Shown: positions 63,554 through 64,000 of the stretch, one piece after another
How the letters are laid out: each line of letters begins with the position of its first letter
Numbering within the stretch: position 1 is the stretch's first letter
The notes under the pieces: generated by a model
The model's input: the letters and a program-made list of their open reading frames with translations, nothing else
Told to the model about the DNA's origin: nothing
Databases searched by the model: none
From: Bugula neritina
Lineage: Eukaryota > Bryozoa > Gymnolaemata > Cheilostomatida > Bugulidae
Length of the DNA: 64,000 nucleotides
Direction of reading: 5' to 3'
NCBI GenBank assembly: GCA_964035545.1
Contig: OZ037771.1
Span: 14,638,633-14,702,632, forward strand
Translations under genes and position numbers: made by a program

Positions 63554-64000
63554 AAAGAGTCAGCCTTGAGGTTCTAAGGCTAACCTACTTCTTTGTATAT
63601 TTATATTTTGATCCAATCATCTAGAGTTCAACCTACTTAACCTGGTGCTAGCAGTTAATGGGGTTATTTTAGCCAGTCCTCCATAACTTGGTAAATCATC
63701 TTCAAATGTTATAATGCCTGTTCCATGTGTTATATGATAAAATGGGGTTTGCATTGTACTCTTGTTTTTAGTATACCCAATAAATTCATGATTCTGCATA
63801 CAACTCAAAGTATAAATATGTGAACATTATTTGCAAACTATTAAAATGCACCAGAATGAATTTCTAGTATAATATTTTATTTTATACCTCCAAGCGGACC
63901 AACAAATATACTGTACAAATGAATAACTGACTAAATGATAATTATAAATTATACAATAACATGTGTGACAAATGTATAGAGTAATAAGAATACACATAAC
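63554..64000. other. Sequence downstream of the ANKH homologue
   Basis: Probably begins with the former end of the last ANKH exon and its 3' UTR, displaced by the transposon. Nothing else can be supported up to the window edge. Confidence 0.5.

Overview
This is a window of an AT-rich animal (metazoan) nuclear genome. Genes are split into short exons by GT-AG introns, and two introns appear to be GC-AG. The window also holds tRNA-derived SINEs, 8-bp-TSD DNA transposons and many micro- and minisatellites. The gene content (a mitochondrial methionyl-tRNA synthetase, an ANKH-type transporter, an SLC16-like transporter and secreted NHL and pentraxin-like proteins) fits an invertebrate, most plausibly a lophotrochozoan. 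I cannot fix the phylum from sequence alone. Exon boundaries were worked out by hand from splice signals, reading-frame phase and protein-family resemblance.

Layout. 0.3-1.6 kb (+): the last four exons of a secreted NHL-propeller gene whose 5' part lies outside the window. 5.6-7.0 kb (-): a PAN/apple exon split by a 1.14-kb hAT-like foldback element. 7.7-33.2 kb: an accessory cluster of three secreted-protein families. These are a pentraxin/LamG-like gene (-), an NHL-propeller gene (+) and a Gly/Ala-rich repeat protein gene (-). The cluster underwent a tandem duplication of about 11 kb. The left unit keeps an intact pentraxin gene and a broken Gly-rich gene. The right unit has a broken pentraxin gene and an intact Gly-rich gene. 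Both units keep a full NHL gene (13.93-17.98 and 25.02-28.77 kb). A third, inverted pentraxin fragment lies at 10.6-11.1 kb.

34.7-39.3 kb (-): a six-exon SLC16/monocarboxylate-transporter-like gene. 39.3-46 kb: no gene recognised. 46.0-53.3 kb (-): a complete 11-exon MARS2 whose introns carry five minisatellites and a SINE. 53.6-55.9 kb: a 2.35-kb foldback DNA element with a perfect 8-bp TSD and a (TA)n-rich core. 58.3-62.8 kb (+): a 12-exon ANKH homologue whose last exon runs into a transposon made of GATCGATC-rich inverted repeats.

The secreted cluster is the most novel part. Three extracellular protein types sit together and were copied together, and both NHL genes keep the same TATA box and a perfect DR4 nuclear-receptor-type site. 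The other genes are recognisable housekeeping or transport genes, with unusual splice-site and repeat features noted under findings.
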